Below, piece after piece: positions 1 to 5,919 of a stretch of DNA of 7,865 nt (the first letter of the stretch is position 1; each line of letters opens with the position of its first letter). Both the position numbers and the translations under genes were made by a program. Source of the stretch: Flavobacteriaceae bacterium (lineage in GTDB: Bacteria > Bacteroidota > Bacteroidia > Flavobacteriales > Flavobacteriaceae); assembly GCA_016649785.1 (NCBI GenBank), contig JAENXB010000133.1:1-7865 (forward strand), written 5' to 3'. The notes below the pieces were generated by a model that made no database searches, had not been told where the DNA came from, and saw only the letters and a list, made by a program, of their open reading frames with translations.

Positions 1-368
1 CTTTTTATCCATTCGTTCAAGGCTACATAGGAATTTCCCATTTGAACCACCTGCTTTTCCGAATAAATTTTGATCAGCCGTTCCTTCCTGTTAGGTTTTT
101 TATAGAGCCAATGTTGAAATGCGGTATCGGGTTGGGGTTTCGCCAGGTTATAGAAATGTAAACTTAAAGGAATTCCCAGCAATTTAGAGTTGGGTTCCTG
201 GTATAATTGGTTGTGAATACGGCTTTCTTTATTTTTTTTACCATTTAAATAAATGATATTTTTACTGAGCAATAATTCATCATTACCAACCCTTTTTACT
301 GCGTTGCAGGAAAAGAAAAGTGCCAGGGTTAAAATAAATAACGATAGTTTTGCAGGGAGGCGTTTCAA
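1..368 (-). CDS. tamL: TamL-type outer-membrane assembly lipoprotein, Omp85/BamA family (5' part only)
   Basis: This is the N-terminal 122 residues of a protein that continues beyond the left edge; the family is usually several hundred residues with a C-terminal 16-strand barrel. Reading starts at TTG (368-366), because an in-frame TAA at 380-378 leaves no ATG. Residues 1-20 are a lipoprotein signal (MKRLPAK, a hydrophobic run, then LFFSC with Cys21 as the lipidated residue). After it come 'NAVKRVGNDELLLSKN' and 'PNSKLLGIPLSL' (59-70), followed by FYNL, which I recognise from the start of Bacteroidota BamA/TamA-like lipoproteins, where POTRA domains follow. By family knowledge the protein inserts or assembles outer-membrane proteins, probably with a TamB partner. 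No acidic surface-export signal follows Cys21 directly. The gene diverges from the RNA methyltransferase gene with 36 bp between starts. The BamA/TamL subtype cannot be settled without the barrel. Confidence 0.85.
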   Translation of the reverse strand, partial: MKRLPAKLSLFILTLALFFSCNAVKRVGNDELLLSKNIIYLNGKKNKESRIHNQLYQEPNSKLLGIPLSLHFYNLAKPQPDTAFQHWLYKKPNRKERLIKIYSEKQVVQMGNSYVALNEWIK

Positions 369-386
369 TAAAATTAATTAAGTGTT

Positions 387-415
387 CAAAAATACATTAT
401 TTGCATGGTTAGCAA
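387..415 (-). promoter_or_regulatory. Bacteroidota-type promoter of tamL
   Basis: On the minus strand, TATTTTTG (394-387) matches the Bacteroidota -7 consensus TAnnTTTG exactly. A TTG at 415-413 lies 18 bp upstream, within the usual 17-23 bp for the -33 element. Transcription would begin near 380 and leave a leader of about 12 nt before the TTG start at 368. The -33 half lies inside the first codons of the divergent methyltransferase gene. The assignment rests on the motif only. Confidence 0.55.
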
Positions 416-1139
416 AAGCCAAATTAAGTTAATAACAAGTCTTGAGCAAAAAAAAAACAGGACAAAATCCGGTCTTTTTATTGTGGAAGGCAAAAAAGGG
501 ATCAGGGAAATATTAAACTCTCCATTTGAACTGGATTCACTTTTTACAACTGGGGAAAATTTTAACGCTCCTCCATCAAAAACCCATTTGATAAATGAGG
601 AGGAATTAAAAAAAATAAGTCGGTTAAAAACCCCTCAAAGCGCTCTGGCACTTTTTGAAATTCCGAAAGAAAATACCCCGGTTATAAAGAATTTGATTGT
701 TGCTCTGGACGGGATTCGCGATCCGGGAAATTTAGGCACCATTATCAGGTTGTGTGACTGGTTTGGAATTGAAACTTTGTTATGCTCGAATGATACGGTA
801 GATTGTTATAATCCAAAAGTAGTGCAGGCTACAATGGGCAGTATCACCCGGGTTGCAATAACCTATGTCGATTTAGAATTGATTTTAAAGAATAATATTG
901 AGCAACCGGTAATTGGAACTTTTTTGAAAGGGGAAAATATCTATACAACGCAACTTCCCAAAAACGGAATTTTAATTTTAGGAAATGAAGCCAACGGAAT
1001 TTCAGAAGAAGTTGAAAAAACGGTTTCCCAAAAGCTGAATATTCCCCGGTTTGGAAAATCCCAAAGTACTGAAAGTTTGAATGTGGCCACAGCTACCGCT
1101 ATTTTATTGAGTGAATTCCGGCGACAAGCGAACTATTGA
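405..1139 (+). CDS. SpoU/TrmH-family RNA 2'-O-ribose methyltransferase
   Basis: A 244-residue SPOUT (trefoil-knot) methyltransferase that uses S-adenosylmethionine to methylate a ribose 2'-OH in rRNA or tRNA. The N-terminal substrate-binding domain shows 'GLFIVEGKKGIREIL' (23-37). The catalytic domain has all three SpoU motifs: motif 1 'LDGIRDPGNLGTIIRL' (101-116; Asn109, Arg115), motif 2 'ILILGNEANGIS' (189-200; Glu195) and motif 3 'IPRFGKSQSTESLNVATATA' (213-232; Ser224, Asn226). Length and domain order fit the RlmB/TrmH-like branch, but the exact target nucleotide cannot be read from sequence, so no symbol is given. The ATG at 405 is the first start in frame and lies within the short divergent spacer with tamL. 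The 3' end overlaps the 3' end of porT by 7 bp on the opposite strand. No clear plus-strand -7 box is seen. Confidence 0.95.
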   Translation: MVSKSQIKLITSLEQKKNRTKSGLFIVEGKKGIREILNSPFELDSLFTTGENFNAPPSKTHLINEEELKKISRLKTPQSALALFEIPKENTPVIKNLIVALDGIRDPGNLGTIIRLCDWFGIETLLCSNDTVDCYNPKVVQATMGSITRVAITYVDLELILKNNIEQPVIGTFLKGENIYTTQLPKNGILILGNEANGISEEVEKTVSQKLNIPRFGKSQSTESLNVATATAILLSEFRRQANY

Positions 1140-1843
1140 AATGTGAAGTTTAAAAAGATCCCACGTGACGACATTTTTTCTACATTGCCGGTATAGATAC
1201 TTTCTGGGTTATTATCCCTGATCAACTCATCGTTAATTGCAAAAACGCCCCTAAGGGATGGCGAAAATTTGAAATAAAAGAAATAAAGGTCTACGCCAAA
1301 CCCAACTTCATAATAATAGGTATTGGTGGTCATTCTAAACTGATTTGCACTATTATCGTCGGGATTGTTTTCATTGCTGGATAAATTGAGGGAAGTGGAA
1401 ATTCCTCCAACCACAAAGGGTTTAAAATTATTCAGCCTGTTCGCTGAAAATTTCAGCAATAAAGGGATATGTACATAGGTAGCATTGATTTCCCGGATGG
1501 TGCCCTGATCGGCTTTCAGCAATTGAAAATTCCTTCGGTTAAAACTCACCCCCGGTTCCAGTCTCAGGTCCAGGTTGTTGTTCAGCTTTAAATTCCCAAT
1601 CAATCCAACATTAAAGCCAATTGTTTTTTCTACATTATATTGTTTATCCTGAAAAGGAAGATTTGGTGTATATTCTTTCAGGTCAAAATCGAGATCGTAG
1701 GTATTAAATCCTAAAAAATAACCCCAGGACCATCTTTGTTTATCAAAATTTTCATTATTCAAAATACGTTCCCCCGAGAAGAACTGGGCGTTCCCCTGAA
1801 AAAAGCACAACAACAGCCCTGTCATGGCAATAAATTTTTTCAT
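1133..1843 (-). CDS. porT: PorT/SprT family type IX secretion and gliding protein
   Basis: A 236-residue exported protein. The start is set at the ATG at 1843: it gives a clean signal peptide, MKKFIAMTGLLLCFFQGNA, cut before Gln20, whereas the frame's upstream extension to 1882 adds 13 residues coded inside ubiE. The mature part is rich in alternating aromatic/hydrophobic strands separated by Asn/Asp turns, ending 'RGIFLNFTFQ' with the terminal aromatic strand typical of outer-membrane barrels. Blocks such as 'RWSWGYFLGFNTYDLDFD', 'KPFVVGGISTSLNLSS' and 'FYFKFSPSLRGVF' match the PorT family as I know it. In Porphyromonas gingivalis PorT, and SprT in Flavobacterium johnsoniae, are needed for type IX secretion (and gliding in the latter). 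The gene starts 4 bp after ubiE, so it is probably the second gene of that operon. The alternative is a general PorT-like outer-membrane beta-barrel paralogue; the ubiE linkage argues for the true secretion component. Confidence 0.86.
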   Translation of the reverse strand: MKKFIAMTGLLLCFFQGNAQFFSGERILNNENFDKQRWSWGYFLGFNTYDLDFDLKEYTPNLPFQDKQYNVEKTIGFNVGLIGNLKLNNNLDLRLEPGVSFNRRNFQLLKADQGTIREINATYVHIPLLLKFSANRLNNFKPFVVGGISTSLNLSSNENNPDDNSANQFRMTTNTYYYEVGFGVDLYFFYFKFSPSLRGVFAINDELIRDNNPESIYTGNVEKMSSRGIFLNFTFQ

Positions 1844-1847
1844 ACTT

Positions 1848-2576
1848 CTATTTAGATCCTGTATATATGGTAGCCACACCAAAAGTTTGAGGCTTATCTT
1901 CTACATTGATAAACCCAATTTTTCGCAAAATATTGTTGAACTGATTTCCGTAAGGGAAAGATGCGGCACTTTCACTTAAATAAGAATAGGCAACTTTGTC
2001 TTTTGAGAATAGTTTTCCAATTACAGGAAGAATTGTGCTGGAATAAAATTTATAACCATGTTTATAGATAAATTTTGTTGGCACAGATGTTTCCAGGACC
2101 ACAAATATTCCATTTGGTTTTAATACGCGGTATATTTCAGAAAGTCCTTTTTCCAGGTGTTCAAAATTCCGCACCCCAAAAGCTACCGTTATGGCATCAA
2201 AAGAATTGTCCTCAAATGGTAAAGCTTCAGAATCTGCCTGGATCATTTTAATTTTTTCCGAAAGATTTTCGGCTTCAATTTTTTTTCTGCCTACTTCCAG
2301 CATCCCTTCCGAAATATCTAATCCAACAATTTCCCGGGCCCCGGTTTTGGCTAAACTGATGGCCAAATCACCTGTTCCGGTTGCAATATCCAACACGTTT
2401 TTTGGATTGGTTGCCTCGACAAGATCAATTACTTTTTTTCGCCAGCTTACATCTATACCAAAAGAAATCACACGGTTGAGTCCATCGTAATTTCCTGATA
2501 TTTTATCAAACATTTGCTCAACCTGTTCTTTTTTGTTGAGCTTGGAATTTTTGTAAGGGGTAATCTTTTTATTCAT
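1848..2576 (-). CDS. ubiE: Demethylmenaquinone methyltransferase (UbiE/MenG)
   Basis: A 242-residue soluble class I S-adenosylmethionine methyltransferase. In a menaquinone-using Bacteroidota it would carry out the last step of menaquinone synthesis, C-methylation of demethylmenaquinone. The UbiE signature 'NYDGLNRVISFGIDVSWRKK' lies at 29-48. The SAM site is 'VLDIATGTGDLA' (61-72), with acidic Asp87 in 'GLDIS' after the second strand, then 'IQADSEALPFEDNSFDAIT' (112-130), 'FGVRNF' (133-138) and 'YRVLKPNG' (149-156). The start is placed at the ATG at 2576 (MNKKITPYK). An in-frame ATG at 2651 would add 25 residues unlike the family and would read through the promoter. The gene is first in a unit with porT, 4 bp downstream, and diverges from trkA. 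A bifunctional ubiquinone role is unlikely in this group. Confidence 0.95.
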   Translation of the reverse strand: MNKKITPYKNSKLNKKEQVEQMFDKISGNYDGLNRVISFGIDVSWRKKVIDLVEATNPKNVLDIATGTGDLAISLAKTGAREIVGLDISEGMLEVGRKKIEAENLSEKIKMIQADSEALPFEDNSFDAITVAFGVRNFEHLEKGLSEIYRVLKPNGIFVVLETSVPTKFIYKHGYKFYSSTILPVIGKLFSKDKVAYSYLSESAASFPYGNQFNNILRKIGFINVEDKPQTFGVATIYTGSK

Positions 2577-2591
2577 TTGCAAAATTTGTTT

Positions 2592-2626
2592 CAAAGATAG
2601 GTGATATGGAATTAAAGCCTTTACAA
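2592..2626 (-). promoter_or_regulatory. Promoter of the ubiE-porT unit
   Basis: TATCTTTG on the minus strand (2599-2592) is an exact TAnnTTTG -7 element. A TTG (2626-2624) lies 24 bp upstream, one base beyond the usual 17-23 bp spacing. Predicted transcription start is near 2585, giving a leader of about 9 nt before the ATG at 2576. This position supports the short ubiE start, because the longer frame would begin upstream of the promoter. Confidence 0.55.
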
Positions 2627-2659
2627 GATCCTGATTTAATTGAAAATTCACTAATACTG

Positions 2660-2698
2660 AATTGTATAAATATCATATCTTTGAATTTTAATACAATT
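2660..2698. repeat. 8-bp dyad flanking the trkA -7 box
   Basis: AATTGTAT (2660-2667) and ATACAATT (2691-2698) are perfect inverted copies separated by 23 bp, with centres 31 bp apart, about three helical turns. They bracket the TATCTTTG box at 2676-2683, and the right arm falls about where transcription would start. This could be an operator, but the arms are AT-rich and chance is a real alternative. Confidence 0.3.
2676..2683 (+). promoter_or_regulatory. -7 element of the trkA-trkH promoter
   Basis: TATCTTTG is an exact TAnnTTTG match on the plus strand and identical to the ubiE box on the other strand. Transcription would begin near 2690, leaving about 20 nt before the trkA ATG at 2711. 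No TTG is found at 17-23 bp upstream (the nearest, 2662-2664, is only 11 bp away), so the -33 element is weak or absent, which would fit a promoter needing an activator. Confidence 0.45.
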
Positions 2699-2710
2699 TG
2701 AACGCATAAT

Positions 2711-4060
2711 ATGAAGATAATAATCGCCGGTGCAGGAGAAGTTGGCTTTCATTTGGCAAAATTACTTTCCTATGAGTCTCAGGATATTACCTTAATTGAT
2801 AATAACAGGGAAAATCTAATTTATGCCGATACCCATTTGGATATCAGGACCCTAAAAGGGGACGCTACTTCTATTGCCATTCTAAAAGATGCACAGGTAA
2901 AAAATGTAGATTTGTTAATAGGGGTAACCTCCAGTGAGGCTACCAACATTACCGTGTGTGTTTTGGCGAAACAACTGGGTGCAAAACGCACCATCGCACG
3001 AATTTCAAATACCGAATTTTTAGAAAATAAAAAGGAAATTGGATTTGTCAGATTTGGAATTGACGAATTAATATCCCCCGAGGCACTTGCCGCAACAGAA
3101 ATATCACAACTTTTAAATCAATCTGCCTTTAGCGATAGTTACGAGTTTGAAAATGGAGAACTGATCATGATTGGTGTTAAATTGTCCAGAACGGCTATTT
3201 TTGTGGGTAAAACGGTAAAGGAAGCAGCTAAAATTTTCCCTAAATTACATTTTGTTCCTATTGCCATTCAAAGATTTGGAACCCAATATACCTTAATTCC
3301 AAGGGGAGACACACAGTTTAAGGAAGGAGATCAGGTTTATTTTATCACCGTAAATACCGGGGTTGAAGAATTGTACAAACTTACCGGGAAAGTAAAACAG
3401 ACAATTAAAAATGTGATGATCCTTGGCGGAAGTAAGATTGGAAAGAAAACAGCACGGGATTTATGCAGGAATAATTTCAACGTTAAACTTATAGAAAGCG
3501 ACAGGGAAAAAGCCTTTGAACTTGCCGATGAATTGCCTGATACGCTTGTAATAAACAGCGATGGGCGGAATGTGGAGTTATTGGAGGAAGAAAACATTCA
3601 CGAAATGGATGCTTTTATTTCCGTTACTGGAAATTCGGAAACCAACATTATGTCCTGTTTGGTAGCCAAGTCGAAAGGTGTTAAAAAAACAATTGCTTTG
3701 GTTGAAAATATGGACTATTTTCATTTGAGCCATTCTATAGGAATAGATACTTTGATCAATAAAAAATTGCTGGCTGCAAATACCATTTTCAGGTATATAC
3801 GAAAAGGTGAAGTGGTTGCTATGACCAAGCTGAACAATATGAATGCGGAACTTTTGGAATTTATTGTTAACCCCACCTCACAGGTCTGCAATAAAAAAAT
3901 AAAGGATCTCGATTTTCCCCGCTCCGCAATTATTGGTGGGATTGTGCGGGATGGAGAAGGACTTATTGCCCTGGGGGATTTTATAATTAAAGCCCTTGAC
4001 AGGGTGGTGGTTTGTTGCCTTCCCAGATCTATAAAGAAGGTGGAAAAACTCTTTTTATAA
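2711..4060 (+). CDS. trkA: Trk system potassium uptake regulatory subunit TrkA
   Basis: A 449-residue cytoplasmic protein that binds nucleotide (NAD(H)/ATP by family knowledge) and gates the TrkH potassium channel on the inner face of the membrane. It has the full duplicated layout N1-C1-N2-C2. RCK-N domain 1 has 'IIIAGAGEVG' (3-12), with Asp30 at the end of the second strand. RCK-C domain 1 ends with 'GDTQFKEGDQVYFI' (199-212). RCK-N domain 2 has 'VMILGGSKIG' (235-244), with Glu262 in the matching acidic place. RCK-C domain 2 runs from about 368 to the end. The length separates it from the single-domain KtrA type of about 220 residues. Both glycine motifs look intact. The stop TAA shares its last base with the ATG of trkH, so the two are one operon. 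The ATG at 2711 follows the predicted promoter directly. Confidence 0.97.
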   Translation: MKIIIAGAGEVGFHLAKLLSYESQDITLIDNNRENLIYADTHLDIRTLKGDATSIAILKDAQVKNVDLLIGVTSSEATNITVCVLAKQLGAKRTIARISNTEFLENKKEIGFVRFGIDELISPEALAATEISQLLNQSAFSDSYEFENGELIMIGVKLSRTAIFVGKTVKEAAKIFPKLHFVPIAIQRFGTQYTLIPRGDTQFKEGDQVYFITVNTGVEELYKLTGKVKQTIKNVMILGGSKIGKKTARDLCRNNFNVKLIESDREKAFELADELPDTLVINSDGRNVELLEEENIHEMDAFISVTGNSETNIMSCLVAKSKGVKKTIALVENMDYFHLSHSIGIDTLINKKLLAANTIFRYIRKGEVVAMTKLNNMNAELLEFIVNPTSQVCNKKIKDLDFPRSAIIGGIVRDGEGLIALGDFIIKALDRVVVCCLPRSIKKVEKLFL

Positions 4061-5556
4061 TGCCAAAACTGAATTACAAAGTCATCCTGCACATCATGGG
4101 TTTGCTGCTCTTGTTCAATGGAGGCTTCATGCTCACTGCAGTTTTGGTAAGTTGGTATTATGATGATGGGATTGCACTTCAAATTTCTACGGCGGCCCTT
4201 ATTACCCTGTTTTTAGGGACCCTTTTAATGTTTACAACCCGGGGCCACGGTAAAGAACTCAAAAAACGGGACGGTTATATCATTGTAACATTTGGATGGA
4301 TCTTTATGGCTTTAAGCGGCACCCTTCCTTATATTATAAGCGAAGCAATCCCAGATTTTACCAATGCCTTTTTTGAAACCATGTCCGGCTACACAACAAC
4401 AGGAGCTACTATTTTAACCGACATTGAATCTGTTCCCAGGGGTATTTTATTTTGGCGTAGTCTAACCCATTGGTTAGGTGGAATGGGGATTATCGTTCTT
4501 GCAATTGCCATTCTTCCGCTTTTGGGAATAGGAGGGATGCAACTTTTTGCTGCTGAAGCCCCCGGGCCTAGTGCCGATAAGTTAAAACCCAGGATTACCG
4601 ATACTGCCAAACGCTTATGGTTGATCTATTTTTCATATACTGTGGCGGAGACCATTTTGTTGAAAGTTGCAGGAATGAGCTTTTTTGATGCCATTAACCA
4701 TTCATTTAGCACACTTTCTACAGGCGGTTTTTCAACAAAAAATGCGAGCCTGGCACATTGGAATGATCAGCCCGCCATTCAATATATCGTCCTGATCTTT
4801 ATGTTTTTTGCAGGTTCCAATTTTGTTTTAAGTTATTTCGCTTTTAAAGGAAAAATTCAAAAGGTATTACATGACGATGAATTTAAATGGTATTTCATCT
4901 TTATTGCGAGCTTTACTGCCATAGCAGCGTTAATAATCTATTATCAAGCCGATGTGTCGGTATCTTCCATTGATCATCCCATGGTTTGGGGAGAAGCAGA
5001 AAGCGCCTTCCGGCATGGCCTGTTTCAGGTTCTTTCCATTATAACCACGACCGGATTTGTAAGTGCAGATTATACAATGTGGACGCCTTTTCTTAGCGTT
5101 TTGTTTTTTGGATTAATGTTTCTTGGAGGATCAGCGGGCTCTACTGCCGGTGGAGTAAAAGTGATGCGTCACCTCATTATGATTCGTAACGGAATTATAG
5201 AATTTAAACGAAGTTTGCATCCAAATGCAGTGTTGCCGGTGCGTTATAACAGTAAGTCCATCAATAAGGAAATTGTTTTTAATATCCTCGGATTTTTTAT
5301 TCTGTATATGTTGGCCTTTATTATTGGGGCACTGGTGTTCGCATTTATGGGAATAGACTTTCAAACCGCTATTGGTGGGGCCGCTTCAACTCTTGGTAAT
5401 ATTGGCCCGGCTTTTGGCAGTTTGGGACCAATCAATAATTATGATATTCTTCCTCCGGTTGGAAAGTGGTGGTCTGCCTTTTTAATGCTTATAGGAAGGC
5501 TCGAATTATTTACCGTTTTGATACTTTTTACCCCGTTTTTCTGGCGGAACAGGTAA
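4060..5556 (+). CDS. trkH: Trk system potassium uptake channel subunit TrkH
   Basis: A 498-residue inner-membrane protein forming the potassium-conducting pore of the Trk system. The start is the ATG at 4060 (MPKLNYKVILHIMG), overlapping the trkA stop as TAATG; the frame extends to an ATG at 4012, but those 16 residues lie inside trkA and precede a normal N-terminus. The four pore repeats are recognisable by their filter loops: 'SGYTTTGAT' near 109-117, 'STLSTGGFS' near 217-225, 'IITTTGFVS' near 327-335 and 'STLGNIGPA' near 443-451. The family motif 'GGSAGSTAGGVKVMR' follows at about 356-370. Many hydrophobic helices connect the loops (for example 'IIVLAIAILPLLGIGG', 144-159). All four filter glycines are present, so it should be functional. 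It works with the TrkA just upstream. The predicted promoter is that of trkA. Confidence 0.97.
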   Translation: MPKLNYKVILHIMGLLLLFNGGFMLTAVLVSWYYDDGIALQISTAALITLFLGTLLMFTTRGHGKELKKRDGYIIVTFGWIFMALSGTLPYIISEAIPDFTNAFFETMSGYTTTGATILTDIESVPRGILFWRSLTHWLGGMGIIVLAIAILPLLGIGGMQLFAAEAPGPSADKLKPRITDTAKRLWLIYFSYTVAETILLKVAGMSFFDAINHSFSTLSTGGFSTKNASLAHWNDQPAIQYIVLIFMFFAGSNFVLSYFAFKGKIQKVLHDDEFKWYFIFIASFTAIAALIIYYQADVSVSSIDHPMVWGEAESAFRHGLFQVLSIITTTGFVSADYTMWTPFLSVLFFGLMFLGGSAGSTAGGVKVMRHLIMIRNGIIEFKRSLHPNAVLPVRYNSKSINKEIVFNILGFFILYMLAFIIGALVFAFMGIDFQTAIGGAASTLGNIGPAFGSLGPINNYDILPPVGKWWSAFLMLIGRLELFTVLILFTPFFWRNR

Positions 5557-5636
5557 GCATTAAAGTAGATTTGGTTATATAGTTAAGTGGCCATTATCTT
5601 CGTTTTTAGCTAAGAAATGTCTAGACTAAAAATTAA

Positions 5637-5700
5637 CCACGAATGCACGAATAATGGAAATAGTGCGCTGTGAAACATTTTTTCATTTGTGTATTTGTGG
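5637..5700 (+). repeat. Imperfect inverted repeat made of 8-bp units (REP-like, long stem-loop)
   Basis: The left arm CCACGAATGCACGAAT (5637-5652) and right arm ATTTGTGTATTTGTGG (5685-5700) pair over all 16 positions in plus-strand RNA, with 13 Watson-Crick and 3 G.U pairs and a 32-nt loop. Each arm is itself two 8-bp direct units (CACGAATG/CACGAATA; ATTTGTGT/ATTTGTGG). The stem starts 80 bp after the trkH stop. I recall similar CCACGAATnCACGAAT palindromes recurring between genes in Bacteroidota genomes, but cannot check copies here. It could be a mobile palindromic repeat or an mRNA 3'-end stabiliser. Confidence 0.65.
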
Positions 5701-5850
5701 CAAAAAAAGTTGAAAAACAGTTCCTTTTTGAATCCCTCAAAAATAGTTTCGTTAAGTTTTGTTCCTCAGAAACCTTGCAAACATCTGCAATTATGGATTA
5801 AAACCCGGGACTTAGAAGAATTATTCAATAGATCGAATTTCAACACACAA

Positions 5851-5883
5851 AAAAATCAGTCTGGTTTAACCAAACTGATTTTT
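5851..5883. terminator. Hairpin terminator, probably bidirectional, downstream of the aminotransferase gene
   Basis: AAAAATCAGT (5851-5860) and ACTGATTTTT (5874-5883) form a perfect 10-bp stem, continued after one C/A mismatch by TGGT/ACCA closing a three-base loop. On the minus strand the stem runs into seven T's (A run 5849-5855 on the plus strand), 36 nt after the aminotransferase stop; on the plus strand it ends in five T's. It is therefore a good intrinsic terminator for the minus-strand unit and a plausible one for readthrough from trkH. Confidence 0.8.
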
Positions 5884-5919
5884 GAAATATGAATTGAGAT
5901 AAATTGTCTTAAAAATCTA

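Larger units (their letters stand above)
5557..5919. other. 363-bp spacer between converging trkH and aminotransferase genes, no credible gene
   Basis: The spacer contains a long imperfect palindrome (5637-5700) and a hairpin terminator (5851-5883), described separately. A perfect TAnnTTTG octamer, TAGATTTG, lies at 5566-5573 on the plus strand and TATTTTTG at 5745-5738 on the minus strand, but neither has a TTG at the proper distance; in sequence this AT-rich such octamers are expected by chance. A 67-codon plus-strand frame (5689-5892) is not accepted because it begins inside the palindrome arm and ends inside and just past the terminator. Confidence 0.7.

Noticed and set aside
2191..2490. 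99-codon plus-strand frame inside ubiE
   Set aside because: It lies fully antisense to a conserved enzyme core including the SAM-binding motif; composition is explained by the complementary frame of ubiE.
2577..2651. 25-residue N-terminal extension of UbiE from an ATG at 2651
   Set aside because: It would place coding sequence across an exact -7 promoter box, and UbiE family proteins normally begin close to the MNKK start.
3721..4182. 153-codon minus-strand frame across the trkA-trkH junction
   Set aside because: It is antisense to two well-supported genes in an operon, with no family features and no promoter.
5603..5632. Small inverted repeat TTTTTAG / CTAAAAA just after trkH
   Set aside because: The stem is short and purely AT-rich apart from one G-C pair, and no T-run follows, so it is not convincing as a terminator for trkH.
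5738..5745. Minus-strand TATTTTTG promoter-like octamer in the spacer
   Set aside because: There is no TTG at 17-23 bp and no gene downstream on that strand before the converging trkH; likely a chance match in AT-rich DNA.
5689..5892. 67-codon plus-strand frame in the trkH-aminotransferase spacer
   Set aside because: It begins within the right arm of the palindrome, runs through and past the terminator hairpin, has no recognisable motif or hydrophobic pattern, and lacks a proper promoter.
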